Assembly (NCBI RefSeq): GCF_003573915.1
Contig: NZ_AP014608.1
Location: 291,001-355,000 of the forward strand
Direction: 5' to 3'
DNA from: Blattabacterium cuenoti STAT
Lineage (GTDB): Bacteria > Bacteroidota > Bacteroidia > Flavobacteriales > Blattabacteriaceae
DNA length: 64,000 nt
Below are positions 1-8,501 of this stretch, one piece after another. The position numbers were made by a program, and so were the translations under genes. The notes below the pieces were generated by a model that searched no databases, was not told the origin of the DNA, and saw only the letters and a list, made by a program, of their open reading frames with translations. Within the stretch, counting starts at the first letter, position 1; each line of letters starts with the position of its first letter.

Positions 1-163
1 TTATAGAAAACTGGACCCCATTCCATTCTGAATCTCCATAAATACGATCTCTTGTTACTCCACTTGTAACATGAACAACCGCTTTTCTTCTTCCTACAAG
101 ACGATTAAACAAAGTTGATTTTCCTACATTGGGACGTCCTATTATAGATACGATATAATTCAT
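1..163 (-). CDS. der: Ribosome biogenesis GTPase Der (EngA), N-terminal fragment
   Basis: The gene starts with ATG at 163 and runs off the left edge of the window. The first 54 residues show the G1 P-loop [12 protein letters not shown] at about residues 8-19 and the switch I region with GVTRDR, typical of the first GTPase domain of Der/EngA. Der is a double-GTPase that assists 50S subunit assembly in the cytoplasm. The RPNVGKST followed by TRDR pattern separates it from Era and MnmE. It is transcribed divergently from trmD and has a TAnnTTTG element 18 bases upstream. Only the N-terminus is visible, so the second GTPase domain and KH domain cannot be checked. Confidence 0.9.
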   Translation of the reverse strand, partial: MNYIVSIIGRPNVGKSTLFNRLVGRRKAVVHVTSGVTRDRIYGDSEWNGVQFSI

Positions 164-180
164 TTTTAATAAATTATTCA

Positions 181-188
181 CAAAGGTA
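181..188 (-). promoter_or_regulatory. Bacteroidetes -7 element for der
   Basis: Read on the minus strand this is TACCTTTG, matching the Bacteroidota -7 consensus TAnnTTTG. It lies 18 bases upstream of the der ATG. No convincing -33 TTG is seen at the usual spacing, so this is a motif match only. Confidence 0.45.
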
Positions 189-255
189 GATTTTTTTCAT
201 TAGTTTCATTATTAGATTATTAGTCAAAGTGTATATTCATAAAAAAAATAATGCG

Positions 256-924
256 TTGCGTATAGATATTGTTAGTATAGTACCTGAAATTTTTCATAGT
301 CCTTTTTCAAATTCTATTATTAAAAGGGCTCTTCATAAAAGGTTAATTGATATTCATGTTCATGATTTACGTAAATATGGTTTAGGAAAACGAAAAAACG
401 TAGATGATTATCCTTATGGAGGTGGATCAGGAATGGTCATTAGAATAGAACCTGTATATCAATGTTTTTCAAAGCTTTTATCAGAAAGAGATTATGACGA
501 AAAAATTTTCATGACTCCTGATGGAAAATTATTTTCACAAAAATATGCTAAAGATTTAATTGGTAAAAAAAATATTCTTATTCTTTGTGGACGTTATAAA
601 GGGATTGACCAAAGAATTAGAGACCACTTAATCTCTCAAGAAATATCTATTGGAAATTATATTTTATCTGGAGGAGAACTCGCTGCTGCTGTCGTTGTAG
701 AATCTATAGTTAGATTATTACCTGGAGTAATACAAAATAAAGATTCCATTATTACAGATTCTTTTCATAAAAGAGAAGCTTTCATAGCTCCTCCCATTTA
801 CACTCGTCCAGTGATTTATAAAGGATGGTCTGTTCCAAAAATACTTTTATCTGGACATCATAAGAAAATAAAAGATTGGTTGGATAAAAAGTCCATGAAA
901 TTCAAACAAAAATCGGATTTTTAG
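256..924 (+). CDS. trmD: tRNA (guanine-N1)-methyltransferase TrmD
   Basis: SPOUT-class enzyme that methylates G37 next to the anticodon with S-adenosylmethionine, preventing frameshifting. Diagnostic segments are GGGSGMVI, GRYKGIDQR and the knot region SIGNYILSGGELAA. I place the start at TTG 256 because family members begin with (M)RIDIvSvvPE; this gives 222 residues, a normal length. A GTG at 229 would add nine residues of low-complexity sequence. The C-terminus overlaps the end of argH by 23 bases in a tail-to-tail arrangement. It is divergent from der. Confidence 0.93.
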   Translation: MRIDIVSIVPEIFHSPFSNSIIKRALHKRLIDIHVHDLRKYGLGKRKNVDDYPYGGGSGMVIRIEPVYQCFSKLLSERDYDEKIFMTPDGKLFSQKYAKDLIGKKNILILCGRYKGIDQRIRDHLISQEISIGNYILSGGELAAAVVVESIVRLLPGVIQNKDSIITDSFHKREAFIAPPIYTRPVIYKGWSVPKILLSGHHKKIKDWLDKKSMKFKQKSDF

Positions 925-2290
925 AGAATTCGTCAAAATAGATCTTGCTATAAATTAATCGTTTTATAACTTTATCAATTTGATCAAAGTCAAATTCTTT
1001 AAGAACATCTTGCATCAAATTTTTAACTTGTAAATTACACAAATTTCCTATACTTCCTTCATGAGAATAACAACTTTTAGTAAAGGGTTTGAATGATCCA
1101 TTTTGGATATCTAATCCTACTTTTTGATAAGCTTCTCTAAAAGAATATCCTTTTTCAACAACCAATTTATTCACAACTTCTACACTAAACAAATTTTTAT
1201 ATTTCTCATCCTGAAGGATATCTTTTTTTATTGTAATATGATTCAACATATATTGAAACATGAAAAAACATTTTTTTATTTCTTCAAAAATAGGAAGAAA
1301 TCTTTCTTTAATAATTTGGAAATCTCTATGATATCCGGAACATAAATTAGAAGAAATCAAAGAAATTTCGTTAGGTAACGATGTTATTCTGTTGCATTTA
1401 GCTCGTATAATTTCAAAAACATCAGGATTTTTCTTATGAGGCATAATACTCGATCCGGTAGTAAGATGATCAGGAAAACTAATGAAATCAAAATTTTGGC
1501 TTAAGTATAAACAAATATCTTGTGCCATCTTACTTAAAGTTCTTGCCAAAGAAGCAATAGATTCTGAAACAATTCTTTCCATTTTTCCACGTCCCATTTG
1601 AGCATATACTACATTATAGTTTAAATTTTCGAATCCAAGTAAATCCGTGGTCATTTTTCGATTTAAAGGTAAAGAAGAACCATAACCTGCAGCAGAACCT
1701 AAAGGATTTTTGTTTACGATACGATATGCAGTTTGCATTAATAATAAATCATCTATTAAACTTTCTGCATATGCGGCAAACCAAAGACCAAAAGAAGAAG
1801 GCATCGCAATCTGATAATGAGTATAACCAGGCATTAATATATTTTTATGTTGTTCACTTAATTTTAATAATAAATCAAAAAAAGAAGAAGTCATGTATAC
1901 GATTTCTTTGATTTCTGTACGAACAAAAAGTTTTAAATCTACCAAAACTTGATCATTTCTGGATCTCCCACTATGAACTTTTTTTCCGACCTCTCCTAAG
2001 CGATTCGTTAACAAAAATTCTATTTGAGAATGAACATCTTCTATTCCTTCTTCAATTTGAAAATTGTTTTTTAAAATTTCGTAAATATAAATATTACGCA
2101 ATTCATAAATTAAAATTCTAAAATCTTTTTGATTTAATAATTCTATACTTTTCAACATAATAACATGAGCTATGGTTCCTATAACATCATGTGGCGCTAA
2201 AAATAAATCTATTTTTGAATCTTTGCTTGAAGTAAAACTTTCTATTTCTTTATTGAAACGAAAATTCGTTTTTTTTTCCCAAATTTTCAC
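902..2290 (-). CDS. argH: Argininosuccinate lyase
   Basis: Final step of arginine synthesis: argininosuccinate is cleaved to arginine and fumarate. The fumarase/aspartase-superfamily signature GSSIMPHKKNPD is intact, as are HSGRSRNDQV and TGYTHYQ-like (PGYTHYQ) catalytic regions. At 462 residues it is full length. It is the only arginine gene of the window placed outside the 45.7-56.8 kb operon. Its last 23 bases overlap the convergent trmD end. The start at ATG 2290 gives MKIWEKK, a plausible N-terminus. Confidence 0.96.
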   Translation of the reverse strand: MKIWEKKTNFRFNKEIESFTSSKDSKIDLFLAPHDVIGTIAHVIMLKSIELLNQKDFRILIYELRNIYIYEILKNNFQIEEGIEDVHSQIEFLLTNRLGEVGKKVHSGRSRNDQVLVDLKLFVRTEIKEIVYMTSSFFDLLLKLSEQHKNILMPGYTHYQIAMPSSFGLWFAAYAESLIDDLLLMQTAYRIVNKNPLGSAAGYGSSLPLNRKMTTDLLGFENLNYNVVYAQMGRGKMERIVSESIASLARTLSKMAQDICLYLSQNFDFISFPDHLTTGSSIMPHKKNPDVFEIIRAKCNRITSLPNEISLISSNLCSGYHRDFQIIKERFLPIFEEIKKCFFMFQYMLNHITIKKDILQDEKYKNLFSVEVVNKLVVEKGYSFREAYQKVGLDIQNGSFKPFTKSCYSHEGSIGNLCNLQVKNLMQDVLKEFDFDQIDKVIKRLIYSKIYFDEFSKNPIFV

Positions 2291-2306
2291 GAAATAATAT
2301 TTTTTC

Positions 2307-2314
2307 TATCTTTG
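2307..2314 (+). promoter_or_regulatory. Bacteroidetes -7 element for gyrB
   Basis: TATCTTTG fits TAnnTTTG and lies 50 bases upstream of the gyrB ATG in the divergent argH/gyrB spacer. No clear TTG at -33 was found. Confidence 0.45.
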
Positions 2315-2364
2315 ATGAATTCTAAGATATATAAATTTTATGTAAAAAATAAAATTCATGGATT

Positions 2365-4287
2365 ATGAATAAAAAACATAATACAATTAAAGATTATACA
2401 GCAGATAGTATTCAGTCTCTTGAAGGAATCGAACATATTCGACTCAGACCTTCTATGTATATTGGAGACGTAGGAATTAGAGGTTTACACCATTTAGTTT
2501 ACGAAGTTATAGACAATTCCGTAGATGAAGCTTTAGCAGGTTTTTGTAATAAAATATGGGTAACAATTCATAAAAATGGATTTATCACTGTACTTGATAA
2601 TGGTAGGGGAATTCCAATAGATCTTCATAAAAAAGAAGGAATATCGGCTCTAGAAGTTGTTATGACTAAAATTGGAGCAGGGGGTAAATTTGATAAAAAT
2701 TCTTATAAAGTTTCTGGAGGATTACACGGAGTAGGAATTTCTTGTGTTAACGCTCTGTCTGAAAAACTTATAGTTACAATTTATCGTAACGGAAAAATTT
2801 ATCAACAAGAGTATTTTAAAGGAAAATCCCTTTACCCTGTAAAATGTTTAGGAAAAACTAATATGCGAGGAACAAAAATTTATTATCTTGCTGATCATTC
2901 CATTTTTAATTCCATTATATATCATTATGAAATTTTAGCTAATCGATTAAAAGAATTATCTTTTTTAAATAAAGGATTATCCTTATTTTTAAAAGATGAA
3001 AGAGAAAATGTAAAAGAAGAATATTTTTTTTCGAAGAATGGATTAAAAGAATACTTATCTATTTTAGATAAAAATCATGAGTCTTTAACCAAAAATGTCC
3101 TTGTTATTGAAGGAGAGAAAGATAATACAATTGTAGAAATTGCAATGCAATATAATACTTCTTTTCAAGAAAAAATTTATTCTTATGTTAACAACATTAA
3201 TACTTATGAAGGAGGAACTCATCTTTCTGGTTTTAGAAGAGCATTAACAAGAACATTTAAAAAATATGTAGAAGGAATTTTATCTCATAAAATAGAATTC
3301 ACTGGAGATGATTTTAGAGAAGGAATTACAGCTATTCTCTCTGTAAGAGTAATGTCTCCTCAATTTGAAGGACAAACTAAAACAAAATTAAGTAATCATG
3401 AAGTAGGAGGCGTTGTGGATAAAATTGTAGGAGATGCCTTGTATAGTTATCTAGAAGAACATCCTAGTGATAGGAAGAAAATTTTTGATAAAATTATATT
3501 ATCAGCTAAAGCACGTCAAGCAGCTAAAAAAGCTCGTGAATTAATACAGAAAAAGAGTCCTATAAATAGTAGTATTTTACCTGGAAAACTATCAGATTGC
3601 TCTTTTAATAATCCAGAAAATTGTGAAATTTATTTAGTAGAAGGAGATTCTGCTGGAGGAACCGCTAAACAAGGAAGAGATAGAAATTTTCAAGCTATTT
3701 TACCTTTAAGAGGAAAAATATTAAATGTGGAAAAAGCTATACAATATAAAATATTTGAAAATGAGGAAATAAAAAATATATTTACTTCTTTAGGAGTTTC
3801 TATTGGAACAGAAGAAGATCAAAAAATGTTAAATATCAAAAAACTTAGATATAATAAAATTATTATTATGACAGATGCAGATATAGATGGAAGCCATATT
3901 TCAACTTTGATTTTAACATTATTCTTTCGTTATATGAAACCTTTAATAGAAAAAGGACATATTTATATTGCTACACCTCCACTTTATTTTATTCGAAAAG
4001 GAAATCATTCTCAATATGCTTGGAATGATCAAGAAAGAGAAGTTATTGTTAATCAATTAGGAGGAAGAAAATCTATAAATATACAACGATATAAAGGGTT
4101 AGGAGAAATGAACGCAGAACAACTTTGGGAAACAACGATGAATCCAAAAAAAAGAACTTTACGTCAAGTGAATATAGATGATGATTCGGAAGCAGATAAA
4201 ATATTCTCCATTCTTATGGGAGACGAGGTCCCTCCCCGAAGAAATTTTATAGAAAAAAATGCGATACATGCAAAAATTGATGTTTAG
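2365..4287 (+). CDS. gyrB: DNA gyrase subunit B
   Basis: ATPase subunit of DNA gyrase (A2B2), which introduces negative supercoils. The GHKL ATPase fold is visible (EVIDNSVDEALAG, DNGRGIP, GGLHGVGISCVNALS), followed by the transducer and the Toprim domain with EGDSAGGTAKQGRDR and the acidic TDADIDGSHI motif, ending in the GyrB C-terminal RYKGLGEMNAEQLWETTMNP region. At 640 residues it is typical of the short type without the proteobacterial insertion. An alternative would be ParE, but the single Toprim pattern and length fit GyrB. uppP follows after 38 bases on the same strand. Confidence 0.96.
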   Translation: MNKKHNTIKDYTADSIQSLEGIEHIRLRPSMYIGDVGIRGLHHLVYEVIDNSVDEALAGFCNKIWVTIHKNGFITVLDNGRGIPIDLHKKEGISALEVVMTKIGAGGKFDKNSYKVSGGLHGVGISCVNALSEKLIVTIYRNGKIYQQEYFKGKSLYPVKCLGKTNMRGTKIYYLADHSIFNSIIYHYEILANRLKELSFLNKGLSLFLKDERENVKEEYFFSKNGLKEYLSILDKNHESLTKNVLVIEGEKDNTIVEIAMQYNTSFQEKIYSYVNNINTYEGGTHLSGFRRALTRTFKKYVEGILSHKIEFTGDDFREGITAILSVRVMSPQFEGQTKTKLSNHEVGGVVDKIVGDALYSYLEEHPSDRKKIFDKIILSAKARQAAKKARELIQKKSPINSSILPGKLSDCSFNNPENCEIYLVEGDSAGGTAKQGRDRNFQAILPLRGKILNVEKAIQYKIFENEEIKNIFTSLGVSIGTEEDQKMLNIKKLRYNKIIIMTDADIDGSHISTLILTLFFRYMKPLIEKGHIYIATPPLYFIRKGNHSQYAWNDQEREVIVNQLGGRKSINIQRYKGLGEMNAEQLWETTMNPKKRTLRQVNIDDDSEADKIFSILMGDEVPPRRNFIEKNAIHAKIDV

Positions 4288-4325
4288 TTAATTTGAATTA
4301 AGTAAGTAAAATAGATCATATTGTT

Positions 4326-5129
4326 ATGAATTATATTCAATCAATCCTATTAGGGATCATTGAAGGAATTACAGAATTTTTTCCTATTTCTTCTACGGGA
4401 CACATGATTCTTGCCGCTTCTGTAATGGGGATCCTAGAAAATAAAATAACGAATTTATTTCTTATTTCTGTTCAATTTGGAGCTGTTTTATCTGTAATCT
4501 TTTTATATAGAAACAAGTTTTTTTTTCAAAATTTGGATTTTTATCTCAAAATTGTTTTAGCTAGTTTTCCTGTAGGTTTATTTGGTTTTTTTTTAAACAA
4601 AATCATCAATTTTTTTTTAAATCAACCACTTATAGTTTCTTTATCTCTTTTGATAGGAGGATTAGTAATTGTGAAAGTCGAAATGCTTTATGAAAACAAT
4701 TTTTATAATAGAAAAAATAATAATAGTATTACTTACTCAAAAGCTTTTGTTATTGGATTATTTCAATGTATATCTTTAATACCAGGAGTATCTAGAAGTG
4801 CAACTATCATTGTTGCTTGTATGATACAAAATGTGAATAAAATAAAAGCTATTGAATTTTCTTTTTTCTTATCTATACCTGTTATTGGAATTGCTACATG
4901 TAAAAAACTATTCGACTATTATTTTCAATTAAATTTTTTCACTTTGAAAGATTTAGAGTTATTGTTATTAGGAAATATAGTATCTTTTGTTACTGGAATA
5001 ATAGCGATCAAATGTTTCATAAAATATTTAAAAAATTTTAAATTATTCGGATACTATAGAATTGTTTTAGGAGTTTTTTTTATTATTTATTGTACATTTT
5101 TTAAAAATGGAAAACTGTTGTTAGTTTAA
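4326..5129 (+). CDS. uppP: Undecaprenyl-diphosphate phosphatase (BacA/UppP)
   Basis: Integral inner-membrane phosphatase that recycles the undecaprenyl lipid carrier used for peptidoglycan and other envelope polymers. The two family motifs are present: EGITEFFPISSTGH near residues 14-27 and PGVSRSATTI-like PGVSRSATII near residue 155. About seven to eight hydrophobic segments are predicted by eye. Full length at 267 residues. Its presence, with lysA and ftsK, indicates that a cell wall is still made. It converges on rpsP across 157 bases in which I see only low-complexity AT-rich sequence. Confidence 0.95.
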   Translation: MNYIQSILLGIIEGITEFFPISSTGHMILAASVMGILENKITNLFLISVQFGAVLSVIFLYRNKFFFQNLDFYLKIVLASFPVGLFGFFLNKIINFFLNQPLIVSLSLLIGGLVIVKVEMLYENNFYNRKNNNSITYSKAFVIGLFQCISLIPGVSRSATIIVACMIQNVNKIKAIEFSFFLSIPVIGIATCKKLFDYYFQLNFFTLKDLELLLLGNIVSFVTGIIAIKCFIKYLKNFKLFGYYRIVLGVFFIIYCTFFKNGKLLLV

Positions 5130-5286
5130 TATATATGAGGAAAAAATAAAAAATAAATAAAAATGAGATATATTAGGCATTTTAGATTCGGTTTTTTTAT
5201 TTTTACAGATTTATACGAAAAAAAGAATTGAAAATTTTAAAAATTGTTCTTATACAAAATTTAGGATTTTCATGTTACTTGTTAGA

Positions 5287-5628
5287 TTAACTTTTATATT
5301 TTTTTTTGTACCATGTATGAAATTTTATTTTGTGTTCTTCCTTAGTTAACCCCCCTTTCCTAACTCCTTCTAATAAATGTTTTTCCAATAAAACACCGTT
5401 TTTAGAAAAAATAGATTTTACCGTATCGGTAGGTTGTGCCCCTTTCATTAACCAATATACAGAATTTTGTATTTTTAAGACAGTTGAAGGAGGATCCGTA
5501 TGAGGATTATAAGTACCTAATTTTTCAATAAATTTACCATCTCTAGGAGAACGAGAATCGGCTACTACTATATGATAAATAGGTTTATGTTTTTTTCCAA
5601 TTTTTTTTAAACGAATTTTTACGGACAT
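5287..5628 (-). CDS. rpsP: 30S ribosomal protein S16
   Basis: Small-subunit protein S16, recognised by the N-terminus [30 protein letters not shown] pattern, then [10 protein letters not shown] and the helix containing [11 protein letters not shown]. Length is 113 residues with a short basic C-terminal tail, within the range for this phylum. It is transcribed alone on the minus strand, divergent from tRNA-Gln, with a TAnnTTTG element 61 bases upstream. Confidence 0.96.
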   Translation of the reverse strand: MSVKIRLKKIGKKHKPIYHIVVADSRSPRDGKFIEKLGTYNPHTDPPSTVLKIQNSVYWLMKGAQPTDTVKSIFSKNGVLLEKHLLEGVRKGGLTKEEHKIKFHTWYKKKYKS

Positions 5629-5689
5629 AATTTTATTAATTTATATTGAACCATTTTATGATCTTTTTTTATAGGATAGATAAGTAGTC

Positions 5690-5697
5690 CAAAATTA
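5690..5697 (-). promoter_or_regulatory. Bacteroidetes -7 element for rpsP
   Basis: Minus strand reads TAATTTTG, matching TAnnTTTG, 61 bases upstream of the rpsP ATG. No matching -33 element seen. Confidence 0.4.
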
Positions 5698-5752
5698 GAT
5701 ATAATTATCATGTTTTTGAAAAAAAAATGATATATATTTACATTTTCCCGTA

Positions 5753-5823
5753 AGACCCGTTGTGTAACGGTAGCACAGCAGATTTTGGTTCTGTTAGTTG
5801 GGGTTCGAGTCCCTGCGGGTCTG
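5753..5823 (+). tRNA. tRNA-Gln (anticodon TTG)
   Basis: Cloverleaf folds by eye: the acceptor arm AGACCCG at 5753-5759 pairs perfectly with CGGGTCT at 5816-5822, with G73 at 5823. The anticodon stem GCAGA/TCTGT closes the loop TTTTGGT, giving anticodon TTG. The T loop is TTCGAGT. CCA is not encoded. The gene is followed by gltP after 46 bases. Confidence 0.95.
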
Positions 5824-5869
5824 TTATATAATGTTAATATTGGATTGATTTGGTTTCTTTATAGAAAAA

Positions 5870-7264
5870 ATGAGTATTGGAATGAAAATAAAAAAAGAAA
5901 AAGTTTTATTAATAGCTTTTTTAAGTGTTTTAACATATGTCTTTATTCATTTATCAAAATCTTTATTAGGATTAGATAAATTTTATCTTTGTATACTAAG
6001 ATGTTTCGTGATATCAATTTTCATATTGTATTCTTTTATGAAAAAAGATTTAACTACTTGGATTTTATTATCTATTATTATAGGAATAGAAATCGGATTA
6101 GATCTTCCCAAAATCGCTGTAGAACTCAGATTTTTATCTCAAATATTTTTAAAATTAATCAAGACAATCATTGCTCCAATATTGTTTTCAACTTTAGTAG
6201 TTGGAATAGCAAGTCATTCTAATATTAAGCAATTAGGGAGCATGGGATGGAAATCCCTATTATATTTTGAAGTGGTAACAACTTTAGCTTTGTTTATTGG
6301 TCTTATTGCAATTAATATATCTCAAGCTGGGGTAGGCATTGTAATGCCTTTAGGAATTACAGATCAACAATTACCAAAAGTAGAAAGTAGATCTTGGCAA
6401 GATACAATTCTTCATGTATTTCCGGAAAATTTTATAAAATCCATATATCATGGAGATGTACTACCAATAGTAGTATTTTCCGTTATATTTGGAATATCCA
6501 TGGTTTTTTTAGAAGATAAAAAACGAGGTCCTATATTATTGTTTGCAGAAAGTCTTTCAGAAATCATGTTTAAATTTACCAAAATTATTATGTATTTTGC
6601 TCCTATAGGAGTCGGATCTGCTATTGCTTATACAGTAGGACATATGGGATTGGATATTTTATATAATTTATTTCAATTGTTATTGACTCTTTATGTTGCT
6701 TTACTGATTTTTTTGATAATTGTTTTATTTCCTATTCTTTTGTGGATTAAAGTTCCTTTAAAAGGTTTTGTAAAAGCATTAACTGAACCCGTATCACTTG
6801 CGTTTGCAACTACAAGTTCAGAATCCGCTTTGCCTCTACTTATGGAAAATTTAGAAAAATTAGGTATTCCCAGAAAAATTATAGCTTTTGTGATTCCTAC
6901 GGGTTATAGTTTTAACTTAGATGGGACTACTCTTTATTTATCTTTAGCAACTGTTTTTGTCGCACAAGCTTCTGGAATTCCTTTGAGTTTTAGTCAACAG
7001 ATCCTTATAGGACTTACGTTGATTTTGACTAGTAAAGGAGTGGCTGGAGTTCCTAGAGCATCTTTAGTCATTCTTTTAGCTACTGTGTCTTCTTTTGGAT
7101 TGCCAAATTGGCCTATATTAGCCATTATAGGAATAGATGAGTTAATGGATATGGCTAGAACTACCGTAAATGTTATAGGAAATGGATTAGCAAGTTGTGT
7201 TATAGCTCGTTCTGAAGGAGAATTGGATGAAAAAAAAATGTTAGATTATATTAATAAAAAATAA
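5870..7264 (+). CDS. gltP: Dicarboxylate/amino acid:cation symporter (GltP/DctA family)
   Basis: Inner-membrane symporter of the DAACS family, importing glutamate/aspartate or C4-dicarboxylates with protons or sodium. Family hallmarks are the serine-rich re-entrant loop TTSSESALPLLMENLEKLG, the following GYSFNLDGTTLYLSLA motif, and GVAGVPRASLVILLATVSSFGLP. It has 464 residues with multiple hydrophobic helices. The N-terminus (MSIGMKIKKEK) starts a membrane segment directly. In an ammonia-recycling symbiont, glutamate uptake or exchange is a plausible role, but the substrate cannot be decided from sequence alone. It lies just downstream of tRNA-Gln. Confidence 0.92.
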   Translation: MSIGMKIKKEKVLLIAFLSVLTYVFIHLSKSLLGLDKFYLCILRCFVISIFILYSFMKKDLTTWILLSIIIGIEIGLDLPKIAVELRFLSQIFLKLIKTIIAPILFSTLVVGIASHSNIKQLGSMGWKSLLYFEVVTTLALFIGLIAINISQAGVGIVMPLGITDQQLPKVESRSWQDTILHVFPENFIKSIYHGDVLPIVVFSVIFGISMVFLEDKKRGPILLFAESLSEIMFKFTKIIMYFAPIGVGSAIAYTVGHMGLDILYNLFQLLLTLYVALLIFLIIVLFPILLWIKVPLKGFVKALTEPVSLAFATTSSESALPLLMENLEKLGIPRKIIAFVIPTGYSFNLDGTTLYLSLATVFVAQASGIPLSFSQQILIGLTLILTSKGVAGVPRASLVILLATVSSFGLPNWPILAIIGIDELMDMARTTVNVIGNGLASCVIARSEGELDEKKMLDYINKK

Positions 7265-7295
7265 AAAAAGTAAATCAAATAAAAATAATTCTTAA

Positions 7296-8363
7296 TTGAA
7301 TTTTGAAAAAAAATTTTTTTTCTATAAAAAAAAACAATTTTCTATAGCCAAAAATGGGGTGGTCACAAGCAAAAGTCATTCCAATATTGCTCTAATTAAA
7401 TACTGGGGAAAACAGAATAATAAAATTCAAATTCCGTTGAATTCTTCTATTAGTTATTCTTTAGGAAAAGTATATACCGTTACACGATTAATTTATCAAG
7501 AGAAAAAAAATAAAAAATTATCTATAAGAATTTTTTTTTCAGGAAAAGAAAAAACTAGTTTTCTTCCAAAAATTTTAGAATTTTTTCATAGGATTTCATT
7601 TTATTGTTCCTATTTACGGAATTGGAATTTTATTATAGAAACCTATAATAATTTTCCACATAGTAGTGGGATAGCTTCTTCTGCTTCTTCCATGAGTGCT
7701 TTAGCATTATGTATCATGAAAATAGAAAAAGAATTAGTTTCCTCTTTAAAAGAAGATTTTTTTTTCGAAAAAGCTTCTTTTTTAGCCAGATTAGGTTCTG
7801 GAAGTGCTTGTAGGTCCATTTATCCTGGACTTGTTGTTTGGGGTTATCATAAATCTATAAAAGGAAGTAATAATCTTTATGCTATACCATATCCATATGA
7901 AGTACATTCCATTTTTACAAAAATAGAAAATACTATTTTAATCATAGATGATAATCCTAAAAAAATATTGAGTTCAAAAGGACATCAATTAATGAATAAT
8001 CATCCTTATGCTAGAGAAAGATTGAAATGTGCTAATCAAAATATGAATAGACTTATATCTATATTAAAAATAGGAGATTTTAAAAAATTTGGAGAATTAA
8101 TAGAACATGAAGCTTTAACTCTTCATGCTATGATCATGACCTCTTATCCCTATTTTTTATGGATGAAACCAAATACTCTGAACGTAATTCAAACGGTATG
8201 GGATTTTAGAAAACATAGCAATAAGAATATCTATTTTACATTAGATGCCGGTGCCAATGTTCATCTTTTATATCCTATTCAAGAAAAAAAATTCATCCTA
8301 AAATGGATATATAGTGATTTATTTTTTTTTTGCAAAAAAATTATAGAGAGTTTTTGTTGGTAG
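7296..8363 (+). CDS. mvaD: Diphosphomevalonate decarboxylase
   Basis: GHMP-kinase-superfamily enzyme that turns mevalonate diphosphate into isopentenyl diphosphate using ATP. Seen: SNIALIKYWGKQ near residue 33, the loop HSSGIASSASSMSALA that binds phosphate, the segment LARLGSGSACRSIYPG, and a C-terminal TLDAGANVHLLYP region. The start is TTG 7296; the family in this phylum carries about 30 residues before the SNIALIKYWGK motif, which fits. It indicates the mevalonate route to isoprenoids, typical of Flavobacteria. A T10 run near the C-terminus (8332-8341) is read in frame. It follows gltP after 31 bases. Confidence 0.93.
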   Translation: MNFEKKFFFYKKKQFSIAKNGVVTSKSHSNIALIKYWGKQNNKIQIPLNSSISYSLGKVYTVTRLIYQEKKNKKLSIRIFFSGKEKTSFLPKILEFFHRISFYCSYLRNWNFIIETYNNFPHSSGIASSASSMSALALCIMKIEKELVSSLKEDFFFEKASFLARLGSGSACRSIYPGLVVWGYHKSIKGSNNLYAIPYPYEVHSIFTKIENTILIIDDNPKKILSSKGHQLMNNHPYARERLKCANQNMNRLISILKIGDFKKFGELIEHEALTLHAMIMTSYPYFLWMKPNTLNVIQTVWDFRKHSNKNIYFTLDAGANVHLLYPIQEKKFILKWIYSDLFFFCKKIIESFCW

Positions 8364-8371
8364 AATTTAAT

Positions 8372-8379
8372 TATATTTG
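8372..8379 (+). promoter_or_regulatory. Bacteroidetes -7 element for tRNA-His
   Basis: TATATTTG matches TAnnTTTG and lies 12 bases before the tRNA-His 5' end, a good distance for a start close to the mature tRNA. A TTTG at 8353-8356 is upstream, but its 15-base spacing is shorter than usual. Confidence 0.45.
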
Positions 8380-8391
8380 TGTTTTCATTTT

Positions 8392-8467
8392 GGTGGACGT
8401 AGCTCAGTTGGTTTAGAGCATCAGATTGTGGTTCTGAGGGTCGCCGGTTCGAATCCGGTCGTCCACC
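8392..8467 (+). tRNA. tRNA-His (anticodon GTG)
   Basis: The extra G-1 at 8392 pairs with C73 at 8467, the identity feature of tRNA-His. Acceptor GTGGACG (8393-8399) pairs with CGTCCAC (8460-8466). The anticodon loop TTGTGGT gives GTG; the T loop is TTCGAAT. CCA follows at 8468-8470 and may be genomically encoded or chance. Confidence 0.96.
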
Positions 8468-8501
8468 CCAATGATTTTTAATTATTATTTGTTCTATATA
8501 A

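Noticed and set aside
5163..5231. 22-codon open frame in the uppP/rpsP spacer
   Set aside because: No recognisable product or ribosome-binding context; expected by chance in AT-rich DNA.
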